Assembly (NCBI RefSeq): GCF_025821625.1
Contig: NZ_JACKSH010000190.1
Span: 1-32,657, forward strand
Source of the DNA: Mycolicibacterium pyrenivorans
Lineage (GTDB): Bacteria > Actinomycetota > Actinomycetes > Mycobacteriales > Mycobacteriaceae
Direction: 5' to 3'
Length of the DNA: 32,657 bases
Position numbers and translations under genes: made by a program. The notes beneath the pieces are model-generated. The model was not told the origin of the DNA and made no database searches. It saw only the letters and a list, made by a program, of their open reading frames with translations. Of this stretch, positions 7,523 to 16,510 are shown in pieces. Numbering within the stretch: position 1 is the first letter of the stretch; each line of letters starts with the position of its first letter.

Positions 7523-8416
7523 GTGAGCCTGAACACCATCGCTCTGGAATTGGTGCCGCCGAACGTCGACCGGGGCCGGGAGCGGGCCCTCGAGGACGCC
7601 GAGAAGGTGCTGCGCTGTTCGGCGGAAGCGGGACTGGCCGGGCGCGTCCGCCACGTGATGATCCCGGGGATGATCGACGAGGACGACGACCGGCCCATCG
7701 AGATGAAGCCGAAGCTCGACGTCCTGGAATTCTGGTCGATGATCAAACCGGAGCTGCCCGGCATCAACGGCCTGTGCACACAGGTCACCGCGTTCATGGA
7801 TGAGCCCACGCTGCGCAGCCGGCTCACCGAACTGGGCGCCAGCGGGTTCGACGGCATCGCGTTCGTCGGCGTGCCGCGCACCCTCAACGACGGCGAGGGC
7901 TCGGGCGTCGCACCCACCGATGCGTTGTCGATGTTCGACGATCTGGTCGCCAACCGCGGCGTGATCCTGATCCCGACCCGCGAAGGCGAGCACGGCCGCT
8001 TCGAGTTCAAGTGCAACCGGGGCGCCACCTACGGCATGACGCAGTTGCTGTACTCCGACGCCATCGTGGAGTTCCTCACCGAGTTCGCCAGGACCACCGA
8101 GCATCGGCCGGAGATCCTGTTGTCGTTCGGGTTCGTGCCCAGGATCGAGACCAAGGTCGGCCTGATCAACTGGCTGATCCAGGACCCCGGGAATGCGGCG
8201 GTGGCCGCCGAGCAGGAGTTCGTCAAGACCCTCGCCGGGAGTGAACCGCCCGAACGCCGCAAGCTGATGCTCGACCTGTACAAGCGGGTCATCGACGGGG
8301 TCGGCGGGCTCGGCTTCCCGCTGAGCGTCCATTTCGAGGCGACGTACGGCGTGAACACCCCTGCCTTCCAGACGTTGGCCGACATGCTGGAGTACTGGTC
8401 GCCCGACCGCCCGTAG
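7523..8416 (+). CDS. Mycobacterial-type methylenetetrahydrofolate reductase
   Basis: About 297 residues. The start SLNTIALELVPPNVDRG and the barrel motifs IPGMIDEDDDRP, GINGLCTQVTAFMDE and GFDGIAFVGVPR match the short, flavin-independent reductases described in mycobacteria (MSMEG_6596/6649 and Rv2172c type). They reduce 5,10-methylene-tetrahydrofolate to 5-methyl-tetrahydrofolate for methionine synthesis. It is shorter than, and only distantly like, canonical MetF. The GTG at 7523 has GGAG seven bases upstream; an ATG at 7508 is the other option. The 173-bp divergent spacer to the lipoprotein gene should hold both promoters. The exact subgroup assignment is from memory of the family. Confidence 0.75.
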   Translation: MSLNTIALELVPPNVDRGRERALEDAEKVLRCSAEAGLAGRVRHVMIPGMIDEDDDRPIEMKPKLDVLEFWSMIKPELPGINGLCTQVTAFMDEPTLRSRLTELGASGFDGIAFVGVPRTLNDGEGSGVAPTDALSMFDDLVANRGVILIPTREGEHGRFEFKCNRGATYGMTQLLYSDAIVEFLTEFARTTEHRPEILLSFGFVPRIETKVGLINWLIQDPGNAAVAAEQEFVKTLAGSEPPERRKLMLDLYKRVIDGVGGLGFPLSVHFEATYGVNTPAFQTLADMLEYWSPDRP

Positions 8417-8419
8417 GGA

Positions 8420-8782
8420 TCAGCCCCAGAACGCGAGCACCGGGACGGCGACGCAGATCGCCAGCATCCCGGTGGCGTTGACGAACAGGTTGCGGCCGAA
8501 GTCCCGGGCGGCGACGTGCATCGCGATGGCGATCACGAAGTACGCGATCAGTGCCGCGCAGGTCACCGCCGCGAGGTACGGAATCCACAGCCCCGCGATC
8601 AGGCCGGCCGCGGCGGCGAACTTGATGACCGGCATCAGCCACCACAGGCGGCGCGGCCAGCGGACCGCCTCGAAGCACTCGGCGATGAACCGCACCGGCT
8701 TCACGCACAGCAGACCGTCGCCGAACTGGATGAACGCGAGAACGAGCACCGGCCACACCGGGTCGGGGGTGAAAAACGTCAT
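8420..8782 (-). CDS. DoxX-like integral membrane protein
   Basis: A 120-residue protein with four predicted membrane segments (about residues 8-25, 45-65, 68-90 and 98-118). It shows the DoxX-type pattern: FIQFGDGLLCVKPVRFIAE, a PVIKFAAAAGLIAGLW helix and a LFVNATGMLAI helix. Such proteins are small four-helix membrane proteins of unclear biochemical role, sometimes linked to redox or quinone functions. It is convergent with the folate reductase gene, with three bases between stops. It is probably a single gene; its upstream region faces a membrane protein gene on the other strand. Confidence 0.78.
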   Translation of the reverse strand: MTFFTPDPVWPVLVLAFIQFGDGLLCVKPVRFIAECFEAVRWPRRLWWLMPVIKFAAAAGLIAGLWIPYLAAVTCAALIAYFVIAIAMHVAARDFGRNLFVNATGMLAICVAVPVLAFWG

Positions 8783-8930
8783 GACGGGTAGACGAGACGG
8801 CCGCCGAGATCGTGACAGGACCCGTCGCGGCCATTGGGCCTGCGGTGCCGGTCATCCTGCGGTACAACCCCAGGATGGAGTTCGCGTCGGCCTCGATGAG
8901 TTCCGCGCTCGGTCGGGGTCGGTACCGGAT

Positions 8931-9407
8931 ATGAATAGTCCGCCGATCGTCCCAGGATTCGCGGCGCTGCTCGCCGTGTCCTCGGCGATTCTGCACGGCG
9001 TCTCGCTCGGGTCCCGCGGGCATCCGGGTGTCGCACTGCTGACCGTGGTGATGGTCGTCGGCTGCCTTTACTGCGCGTACGAGCTCCTGACCCGCGACAC
9101 TCTGCGCGCCTGGGTGCTGGTCGCGATGATGAACCTCGCGATGATCGGTGTGCACCTGCCGATGACCGGTGCCCACCCTCATGGCGAACCAGCCGTCGCC
9201 GCCTCGGCCTCAGCGGCCACACCGATGCACCTGGCGACCCTCGTGGCGATCGTCGAGGTCCTTCTCGCCGCCACGGTGCTGCTCGTCCGCACCCGCGCAC
9301 TCGCGCCCGGTGCGGTGCCCCCGTGCCACAGTGGACGGCATGACGCAGGCGCAACCACCGGTCGGCCGGCTCGGCGCGACCTCGATCGACTGCCCGAACC
9401 CAACTGA
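8931..9407 (+). CDS. Hypothetical membrane protein
   Basis: A 158-residue open frame with hydrophobic segments PGFAALLAVSSAILHGVSL, VALLTVVMVVGCLYCAYEL, WVLVAMMNLAMIGVHL and HLATLVAIVEVLLAATVLLV, so four membrane helices. A His-rich loop (MTGAHPHGE) lies between the third and fourth. I do not recognise a family. No good ribosome binding site precedes the ATG at 8931. The last 68 bases overlap the VOC gene in another frame, so the true 3' end could be earlier or the tail poorly conserved. The membrane helices are what support it as a gene. Confidence 0.55.
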   Translation: MNSPPIVPGFAALLAVSSAILHGVSLGSRGHPGVALLTVVMVVGCLYCAYELLTRDTLRAWVLVAMMNLAMIGVHLPMTGAHPHGEPAVAASASAATPMHLATLVAIVEVLLAATVLLVRTRALAPGAVPPCHSGRHDAGATTGRPARRDLDRLPEPN

Positions 9408-9729
9408 GCTGGCCGACTTCTACTCCCGGCTGCTCGGGATGCGGCGGCTGGTCGAAACCCCCGACGGCGGGGTCGTCGCCATCACCGACGGCGCCCACAT
9501 CCTGGCGATGATGCGCGTCGACGACTACGTCCCGCCGACCTGGCCGGGACCCGGCCAGCACCAGCAGATGCACCTCGACGTGTCGGTGACCGACCTCGAC
9601 GAGGCGGTGCGCGGCGCCGAGCGGCTGGGCGCCCGGCAGGCCGAGCACCAGGCGGCCCCCGCACTGTGGCGGGTCATGCTGGACCCGGTCGGCCATCCCT
9701 TCTGCCTGACCACGGTCGGAGCGGGCTGA
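9340..9729 (+). CDS. VOC-family (glyoxalase/bleomycin resistance-like) protein
   Basis: A 129-residue single-module vicinal-oxygen-chelate protein. It starts GRLGATSIDCPNPTELADFY, has SRLLGMRRL, a central HQQMHLDVSVTDLDEAV and ends DPVGHPFCLTT, the usual beta-alpha-beta-beta-beta pairs. Members bind a metal and act as lyases, dioxygenases or drug-binding proteins; the mycobacterial ones of this size are mostly unassigned. The ATG at 9340 is preferred; a GTG at 9331 is in frame. It overlaps the membrane-protein gene upstream by 68 bases and lies 25 bases before HrpA, so the three may be cotranscribed. Confidence 0.83.
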   Translation: MTQAQPPVGRLGATSIDCPNPTELADFYSRLLGMRRLVETPDGGVVAITDGAHILAMMRVDDYVPPTWPGPGQHQQMHLDVSVTDLDEAVRGAERLGARQAEHQAAPALWRVMLDPVGHPFCLTTVGAG

Positions 9730-9754
9730 CCGGCCGCCCCCTATCGTTGCCGGA

Positions 9755-12700
9755 GTGTCCGAACCGTCCAACGCCGACGTCCGCGCCCTGCGCGCGCGTC
9801 TCGACGGGCTGACGATCCGCGACGCCGCCCGGCTGGGCCGCAGGCTCAAGCAGCTGCGCAGTCCCGACTCCGGGCAACTCGACAAGCTGGCCCGGCAGTT
9901 CGCCACCGCGGAAGCGCTCGTCGCGACACGGATGGCCGCCGTCCCGGCGATCACCTATCCCGACCTGCCCGTCAGTGACCGGCGCGACGACCTGGCCAGG
10001 GCCATTGCCGAGAATCAGGTGGTGGTGGTCGCGGGCGCGACGGGGTCCGGCAAGACCACCCAGCTGCCGAAGATCTGTCTGGAACTCGGCCGCGGCATCC
10101 GCGGCACCATCGGCCACACCCAGCCGAGGCGGCTGGCGGCGCGCACCGTCGCCCAGCGCATCGCCGACGAGCTGGCCACGCCGCTCGGCGACGCCGTAGG
10201 CTATGCCGTTCGGTTCACCGACCAGGTCAGCGATCGCACGCTGGTGAAGCTGATGACCGACGGCATCCTGCTCGCCGAGATCCAGCGGGACCGCCGGCTG
10301 CTTCGTTACGACACCCTGATCCTCGACGAGGCCCACGAGCGCAGCCTCAACATCGACTTCCTGCTCGGGTATCTGCGGGAGCTGCTGCCGCGGCGGCCGG
10401 ACCTGAAGGTCATCGTGACGTCGGCGACGATCGAACCCGAGCGGTTCGCCGAACACTTCTCGGACGCGCCGATCGTCGAGGTGTCGGGGCGCACGTACCC
10501 GGTCGAAATCCGGTACCGCCCTTTGGAGGTCACGGTCCGGGCCGATGGCGGGGACGGGGCCGAAGACCCCGACGATCCCGACCACGAGGTGGTGCGCACC
10601 GAGCTGCGCGACCCCACCGACGCGATCGTCGACGCCGTCACCGAACTCGCGTCCGAGCCGCCCGGCGACGTGCTGGTGTTCCTATCCGGCGAGCGCGAGA
10701 TCCGCGACACCGCCGAGGCGCTGCGCGGCGCACTGGGGGAGCGCACCGAGGTGCTGCCGCTGTACGCCCGGCTGCCGACCGCCGAACAGCAGAAGGTGTT
10801 CCAGCCGAGCCGGGCCGCGCGCCGCGTCGTGCTCGCCACCAACGTTGCCGAGACGTCGCTGACGGTGCCGGGGATCCGCTACGTCGTCGACCCGGGAACC
10901 GCCCGCATCTCGCGCTACAGCCGCCGCACCAAGGTGCAGCGGCTACCGATCGAGCCGATCTCCCAGGCGTCGGCGCAGCAGCGCGCCGGCCGCTGCGGGC
11001 GCACGGCCCCCGGCGTGTGCATCCGGCTGTACTCCGAGGCGGACTTCGACGCCCGCCCGCGCTACACCGACCCCGAACTGCTGCGCACCAACCTCGCGGC
11101 GGTGATCCTGCAGATGGCGGCGCTGGATCTCGGCGAGATGGCGGACTTCCCGTTTCTGGACCCGCCCGACGCGCGCAGCGTCCGCGACGGGGTGACCCTG
11201 CTGCAGGAACTCGGGGCCTTCGATCGTGACGGGGCCCTGACGGCCATGGGCAGGCGGTTGGCGCAGATCCCGGTCGACCCGCGACTGGGGCGGATGCTGC
11301 TGCAGGCCGACACCGAGGGGTGCGTGCGTGAGGTGCTGGTGCTCGCCGCGGCGCTGTCGATCCCGGACCCGCGCGAGCGACCCGCCGACCGGGAGGCGGC
11401 CGCCCGTCAGAAGCACGCCAGGTTCGCCGACGAGCATTCCGACTTCGTGTCCTACCTGAACCTGTGGCGATACCTGGGCGAGCAGCGAAAAGAACGCTCC
11501 GGCAACTCGTTTCGCCGAATGTGCCGCGAGGAGTTCCTGCACTACCTGCGTATCCGCGAGTGGCAGGACCTGGTCGGTCAGCTGCGCAGCATCTGCCGGG
11601 ATCTCGGCATCCGCGAGCAGGACGAGGCCGCCGAGCCCGCGCGGGTGCACGCCGCGCTGACCGCGGGGCTGTTGTCCCACATCGGATTACGTGAGGGTGA
11701 CGCCCGTGATTCCCGGGTCTTCCAGGGGGCGCGAAACACGAAGTTCGTGCTGGCGCCCGGTTCGGTGCTGACCCGGCGGCCGCCGCGCTGGGTGGTGGTC
11801 GCCGACCTCGTCGAGACCAGCAGGCTCTACGGGCGCACCGCCGCCCGCATCGAACCCGAGACGGTCGAGCACGTCGCCGAGCATCTCGTCGCGCGCACCT
11901 ACAGCGAACCGCACTGGGATGCCAAGCGCGCCGCGGTGATGGCCTACGAACGGGTGACGCTCTACGGCCTGCCGATCGTCGCGCGCCGCCGCGTCGACTA
12001 TGGCCCCATCGATCCCGAGACGTCGCGGGAGCTGTTCATCCGGCATGCGCTGGTCGAGGGGGACTGGGAGACCAAGCACCACTTCTTCCGGGACAACGCG
12101 CGGTTGCGCGCCGAACTCGCCGCACTGGAGGAACGGGAACGCAGGCGCGACCTGCTGGTCGACGACGACGAGATCTACGCATTCTTCGATGCGCGGATTC
12201 CCCCCGACGTCGTGTCCGGCCGCCATTTCGACGGGTGGTGGCGCAAAAAGCGCCACCGTACACCGGATCTGCTCACCCTCGGCCGTGACGACCTGCTGCG
12301 CGTCGAGGGGGACGCCGACCACCCGGACACCTGGAGTTCCGGAGACCTTACGCTGCCGCTGAGCTACCGGTTCGAACCGGGCGCCTCCGATGACGGTGTG
12401 ACGGTGCATGTCCCGGTCGACGTGCTGGCCAGGCTGGGTGGTGACGAGTTCGCCTGGCAGGTGCCGGCCCTGCGCGAGGAGTTACTCACCGCACTGATCA
12501 AGTCGCTGCCGAAAGACCTGCGGCGCAACTTCGTTCCCGCACCCGACACCGCCAGGGCGTTGCTCGCGTCGATCTCACCCGAGGACAGTGGGTCCCTGCT
12601 GGACGCGGTGCAGCGCGAACTGCGACGGCGCACCGGAATCCTGGTTCCCATCGACGCTTTCGATCTCGACAAGGTGCCGCCACATCTGCGTGTCACGTTC

Positions 12701-13684
12701 GCCGTCGAAGCCGGCGACGGCACGGTCGTGGCACGCGGCAAGAGCCTCGACGAACTGCAGGACCACCTCGCGGCGCCCGCCCGGGAAGCCGTGGCCGCCG
12801 CGGTCGCTGGTGGACTCGAGCGGTCCGGTCTGCGGGACTGGCCGGACGATCTCGACGAACTGCCGCGTGTCGTCGAGAGCGGCGGCACGGCGGCGCACGC
12901 GGTCCGCGGGTATCCGGCGCTGGTCGACCAGGGTGCGACGGTGGCGATCCGGGTCTTCGCGACACTGGCCGAGCAGGCCGCCGCGGCCGGGCCGGGGAGC
13001 AGGCGGCTACTGCGCCTGGCGGGGCAGTCGATCGCGAAACCCGTTGAGCGGTCCCTCGATACCCGTACGAAGCTGGTCCTCGGCAACAACCCGGACGGGT
13101 CGCTGTCGGCGCTGCTCGACGACTGCGCCGATGCGGCGGTCCAGATGCTCGTCCCGAAGCCGGTGTGGGCCCGGGACGAATTCGTCACGGCCCGAACGCG
13201 ATTGGCTGGCGAACTGCTGTCCACCACCCTCGACGTGGTGCGCCGGGTCGAGAAGGTGCTGGCCGCGCTGCACGCCGTCGAACTCGCGTTGCCGGATGCG
13301 CCGACCCCCGCGCAGGCCGACGCGGTCGCCGACATCCGCGCCCAACTGGCGCGGCTGACACCTGCGGGCTTCGTCACGGCCACCGGTGTGGCCCGTCTCG
13401 GCGATCTGACCCGCTATCTGACGGCGGTGATCCGGCGCCTGGAGCGGCTTCCGCAGGCGCTCAACGCCGACCGCGAGCGAATGGCGCGGGTGGCCGCCGT
13501 CGAGGACGCCTACGACGATCTCCTCTCGGCGCTGTCTCCGGCGCGGGCAGCGGCCGCCGACGTCCGCGACATCGCGTGGATGATCGAGGAGCTGAGGGTG
13601 AGCCTGTGGGCGCAACAGCTCGGCACCCCGCGCCCGATCAGCGAACAGCGGATCCTGCGCGCACTGGACGCGATCCACGACTAG
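9755..13684 (+). CDS. hrpA: ATP-dependent RNA helicase HrpA (DEAH box)
   Basis: A 1309-residue protein of normal HrpA length. The helicase core is near the N-terminus: Walker A GATGSGKT at about 94-101, DEAH at 191-194, SAT shortly after, and motif VI QQRAGRCGR about 408-416. A winged-helix/ratchet region, an OB-fold region and the long HrpA-specific C-terminal part (DUF3418-like) follow. HrpA unwinds RNA 3' to 5' and in E. coli rescues stalled ribosomes and aids fimbrial mRNA processing. It is probably involved in ribosome or RNA surveillance here. The GTG at 9755 is chosen because translation starts MSEPSNADVRALRARLDGL, as in relatives. It is convergent with the DUF222/HNH gene. Confidence 0.95.
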   Translation: MSEPSNADVRALRARLDGLTIRDAARLGRRLKQLRSPDSGQLDKLARQFATAEALVATRMAAVPAITYPDLPVSDRRDDLARAIAENQVVVVAGATGSGKTTQLPKICLELGRGIRGTIGHTQPRRLAARTVAQRIADELATPLGDAVGYAVRFTDQVSDRTLVKLMTDGILLAEIQRDRRLLRYDTLILDEAHERSLNIDFLLGYLRELLPRRPDLKVIVTSATIEPERFAEHFSDAPIVEVSGRTYPVEIRYRPLEVTVRADGGDGAEDPDDPDHEVVRTELRDPTDAIVDAVTELASEPPGDVLVFLSGEREIRDTAEALRGALGERTEVLPLYARLPTAEQQKVFQPSRAARRVVLATNVAETSLTVPGIRYVVDPGTARISRYSRRTKVQRLPIEPISQASAQQRAGRCGRTAPGVCIRLYSEADFDARPRYTDPELLRTNLAAVILQMAALDLGEMADFPFLDPPDARSVRDGVTLLQELGAFDRDGALTAMGRRLAQIPVDPRLGRMLLQADTEGCVREVLVLAAALSIPDPRERPADREAAARQKHARFADEHSDFVSYLNLWRYLGEQRKERSGNSFRRMCREEFLHYLRIREWQDLVGQLRSICRDLGIREQDEAAEPARVHAALTAGLLSHIGLREGDARDSRVFQGARNTKFVLAPGSVLTRRPPRWVVVADLVETSRLYGRTAARIEPETVEHVAEHLVARTYSEPHWDAKRAAVMAYERVTLYGLPIVARRRVDYGPIDPETSRELFIRHALVEGDWETKHHFFRDNARLRAELAALEERERRRDLLVDDDEIYAFFDARIPPDVVSGRHFDGWWRKKRHRTPDLLTLGRDDLLRVEGDADHPDTWSSGDLTLPLSYRFEPGASDDGVTVHVPVDVLARLGGDEFAWQVPALREELLTALIKSLPKDLRRNFVPAPDTARALLASISPEDSGSLLDAVQRELRRRTGILVPIDAFDLDKVPPHLRVTFAVEAGDGTVVARGKSLDELQDHLAAPAREAVAAAVAGGLERSGLRDWPDDLDELPRVVESGGTAAHAVRGYPALVDQGATVAIRVFATLAEQAAAAGPGSRRLLRLAGQSIAKPVERSLDTRTKLVLGNNPDGSLSALLDDCADAAVQMLVPKPVWARDEFVTARTRLAGELLSTTLDVVRRVEKVLAALHAVELALPDAPTPAQADAVADIRAQLARLTPAGFVTATGVARLGDLTRYLTAVIRRLERLPQALNADRERMARVAAVEDAYDDLLSALSPARAAAADVRDIAWMIEELRVSLWAQQLGTPRPISEQRILRALDAIHD

Positions 13685-13906
13685 GCCGATCTGGTTTCGA
13701 AGCGGCGATCGGGCGCTAGTACGGCGAAGGTGGTTGGAGCGCCGGCTCTAACTGGCCTGGTCCATGGTCGGTGGTTGTGGTTGGAAGGGTGTGTACCACC
13801 ACCAGTCGGCGCGTTCGCCGGTGGGTCCAGGGTATGGGGGTACTGCGGGTGGGGGTGTGGTGGGTGGGCGGGCCAGTGATCCCGCGCTGAGTTTTCGGCC
13901 GGTGTT

Positions 13907-14086
13907 GTCGGTGACGGTGAGGTGGTGGGCGGGTCCGGTGATGGTGATGACGCCGCGGTGGTGTGCCCGGTGGTGGTGAGGGCAGACCAGCGCGAGGTCG
14001 GTGACGGTGAGGTGGTGGGCGGGTCCGGTGATGGTGATGACGCCGCGGTGGTGTGCCCGGTGGTGGTGAGGGCAGACCAGCGCGAG
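13907..14086. repeat. Perfect 90-bp tandem duplication in the HNH domain
   Basis: 13907-13996 equals 13997-14086, with two more matching bases. The encoded block DLALVCPHHHRAHHRG onwards (30 residues) is repeated, doubling the Cys-His half of the HNH motif. The frame is kept. Confidence 0.96.
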
Positions 14087-14542
14087 GTTGTCCAGATCGG
14101 TGGGGCCGCCGTCTTCCCAGTGCTGCAGGTGGTGGGCGTGCAGGCCGCGGGTCGCCCCGCAGCCGGGGACCACGCAGGTGCGGTCGCGGTGCTCCAGGGC
14201 GCGGCGTAGCCGGCGGCTGACCGTTCGGGTCGCCCGCCCGGCACCGATGGGTTGGCCGTCGCGTTCGAACCACACCTCGCAGGTGGCGTCGCAGAGCAGG
14301 TAGCGGCGGTCGGCATCGGGCAGCAGCGGGCCCAGGTGCAGCGCGGCGATGCGCTGCGTGATGTCGAGGTGCACGACCACGGTGGTGCGTTGCCCGTGGG
14401 GGCGGCGGGTGACCTCGGTGTCCCAGCCCGCCTCGACCAGGCTCATGAACGCATCGACGGTGCCCGGCAGCGGGGGCGCCTGATCGGATACCCGCTCGCC
14501 GGTGTCGTGGTCGCGTTTCCACTCGGTGATCAGCGCATCGTG

Positions 14543-14690
14543 ATGAGACTGCAGGGCGGCGTCGACCTTCGCCGCGTCGTCGTGCGGGAGTTTGATGCGG
14601 TAGCAGGTGAACTCGTATGAGACTGCAGGGCGGCGTCGACCTTCGCCGCGTCGTCGTGCGGGAGTTTGATGCGGTAGCAGGTGAACTCGT
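14543..14690. repeat. Perfect 74-bp tandem duplication that breaks the DUF222/HNH frame
   Basis: 14543-14616 equals 14617-14690. The unit is not a multiple of three, so the downstream HNH frame is lost and translation stops at 14530. Confidence 0.96.
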
Positions 14691-14940
14691 CATCGCTGGT
14701 CTTGGTGATCGACGGCGGTGATGGCGGTTTGGGGTCGGGGTCGGGTCGGGGTTCGAGTTTGACCGCGGTGCGCAACTGGGCGACCGTCGCCGATTGGGCC
14801 AGCTGCGCGTAGTGGGCGTCGGATCCCTCGCCCGCCCGCTCGGCGATGACACCGACCTGATCGAGGGACAACCGGCCCGTTCGCAGGCCCTCGGCGCAGC
14901 GGGGGAACGCCTCCAGCCGGTCGGCGACCGCCACCAACGT

Positions 14941-15132
14941 CTCGGCATTGCGCGGGGAGGTGCCCAGCTTCCACGCCATCAGCGCCGTCACCGACTGGGC
15001 GCCGGTCATCCCCCACAGTTCGTCGCGGTCGAGTTCCTCGGCATTGCGCGGGGAGGTGCCCAGCTTCCACGCCATCAGCGCCGTCACCGACTGGGCGCCG
15101 GTCATCCCCCACAGTTCGTCGCGGTCGAGTTC
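14941..15132. repeat. Perfect 96-bp tandem duplication in the DUF222 region
   Basis: 14941-15036 equals 15037-15132. It repeats 32 residues beginning ELDRDELWGMTGAQSVTALM, in frame. Confidence 0.96.
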
Positions 15133-15319
15133 GGCGGCGATCTCCACGATGCGCCCGTCGATCGCGTTGCGCTGACCGGCCAGCTCCGACAACTCGTCGA
15201 ACAACACCTCAAGACGCTCAACGCGGGGCGCGCTGGCGACGAAACATGGTGCAGTCGAAGACATGACCCCATCATCACAGAGAGGTACGACAAATCCCGG
15301 TGCTCGCCGTGAACCGAGG

Positions 15320-16480
15320 CTACGGTGTGGTCGCGTGACTCGCGGGGTCGATCATGATCTTGGCGTGCCTCTCCGGATCACCGAGCGCCTCGAACGCCGT
15401 CGCGACCCCGTCGAGGCCGACCGTCCCGGTCACCAGCGCCGACGCGTCGAGCGTGCCGTCGGCGAGCATGTACAGCGTGTCGCGGAATTCCAAAGGGGTG
15501 TAACCGAATACGAACCGGATGTCGATCTCCTTGCCGATCGCCATCGCGGGCCGCAGCTTGTCCTCGCCCATGCATACCCCGACGACGATGATCCGCGACG
15601 CCAGAGGTGCCGCGCCGATGACACCGTCGATCATTCCCGGCACACCCACGCATTCGAAGATCACGGGCCGCTTGGGTGCGGTGGCGCCCAGGCGGTCCAC
15701 CGCCCGGTAGACGTGTGACCATCCCGGCAGCCGTCGCAGCTTCTCCATGGACCCGACACCGAGCTCGAGGAGTTCGGGCAGCTCGGTCATGCCCCGCTGC
15801 TTGGCGGGCACCGCCTCGTAGGGGGAGTCGACCGCAGGATCGACGACGATGTCGGCGCCACACCGTGAAGCCAGCGCCCGCCGTCCCGGGGAGAAGTCGC
15901 TCGCCACGATGGTGGCGATGCCGCGGGCCTTCAGGTGGCAGATGACCGCGAGGCCCACCGGCCCGCAGCCGAGCACGATCGCGACGTCCTTGCGGCCGAT
16001 CTCGCTGCGCCGGATCGCGTGATAGGCCACCGCCATCGGCTCGGTGAGCGCGGCGGTCGCGGGATCGAGGCCGTTCGGCACGACGAACGTCATCGCCGCC
16101 TCGGTCAGCACCTGCTCGGCGTAGCCGCCGGGCGCCATCGGGGACAGACCCGTGAGGTGCACCCCACCCTGCGCGCGCACCATCGGGAAGGACACCACCG
16201 TCTTGCCCGGGGTGAACTCCTTGCCGACCTTGCGGCCCCGCTCCGCGATCACCCCGCAGAACTCGTGCCCCATCACCACGGGGGTGTCGCTGCGCATGAA
16301 ACCGGTGTAGCCGCCTTCGGCCATCACCTTGGTCAGTTCGTCGGCGTGATCCTTGGCGTGCAGGTCCGACCCGCAGATGCCGCAGCGCAGCACGTCGAGC
16401 ACGAGCTGCCCGTCGGCCGGCCGCGGATCGGGCAGGTCGACCACTTCGAGGGTGCTGTGCACACAACTGACCGCTTTCAT
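15320..16480 (-). CDS. Zinc-binding alcohol dehydrogenase (MDR family)
   Basis: A 386-residue medium-chain dehydrogenase. The catalytic zinc site is visible as C36 in CGICGSDLH and H72-E73 in MGHEFCG. The NAD(P) fold carries GCGPVGLAVICHLKARG and the following acidic residue region SDFSPGRR. The four-Cys structural zinc lobe of classical alcohol dehydrogenases is absent; that region reads VVSFPMVRAQGGVHLTGLSP. Family members oxidise alcohols or polyols, or reduce aldehydes, in the cytoplasm; the substrate is unknown. The ATG at 16480 begins MKAVSCVHSTLEVVDLPDPR, the usual start. It is divergent from the glutaminyl cyclase gene with only 30 bases between starts, so promoters must overlap the coding regions. 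Confidence 0.88.
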   Translation of the reverse strand: MKAVSCVHSTLEVVDLPDPRPADGQLVLDVLRCGICGSDLHAKDHADELTKVMAEGGYTGFMRSDTPVVMGHEFCGVIAERGRKVGKEFTPGKTVVSFPMVRAQGGVHLTGLSPMAPGGYAEQVLTEAAMTFVVPNGLDPATAALTEPMAVAYHAIRRSEIGRKDVAIVLGCGPVGLAVICHLKARGIATIVASDFSPGRRALASRCGADIVVDPAVDSPYEAVPAKQRGMTELPELLELGVGSMEKLRRLPGWSHVYRAVDRLGATAPKRPVIFECVGVPGMIDGVIGAAPLASRIIVVGVCMGEDKLRPAMAIGKEIDIRFVFGYTPLEFRDTLYMLADGTLDASALVTGTVGLDGVATAFEALGDPERHAKIMIDPASHATTP

Positions 16481-16510
16481 TCCGCCATCGTCGCACGGTA
16501 GAACGGCGGT

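Larger units (their letters stand above)
13748..15264 (-). pseudogene. DUF222/HNH endonuclease-like gene (13E12 repeat family), frameshifted by tandem duplication
   Basis: On the minus strand an N-terminal DUF222-type frame runs 15264-14530 (LEVLFDELSELAGQRNAIDG) and a C-terminal HNH frame runs 14446-13748 (CVVPGCGATRGLHAHHLQHW, then CPHHHRAHH). Removing one copy of a 74-bp duplication leaves 1443 bases, an exact 481 codons in one frame, so this duplication is what breaks the gene. Two further in-frame duplications (90 and 96 bp) repeat 30 residues of the HNH half and 32 of the N-terminal half. Without all three the protein would be 418 residues, normal for the family. DUF222/HNH proteins are multicopy in actinobacteria; in M. 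tuberculosis the REP13E12 copies are integration sites for prophage phiRv1. Their function is unclear. It is a real pseudogene or an assembly error. Confidence 0.82.

Noticed and set aside
13686..13712. Possible terminator after HrpA (CCGATC/GATCGG)
   Set aside because: Only a 6-bp stem with a long loop; too weak to call.
13907..15132. CRISPR-like array
   Set aside because: Repeats are two-copy, have no spacers and lie inside a coding gene.
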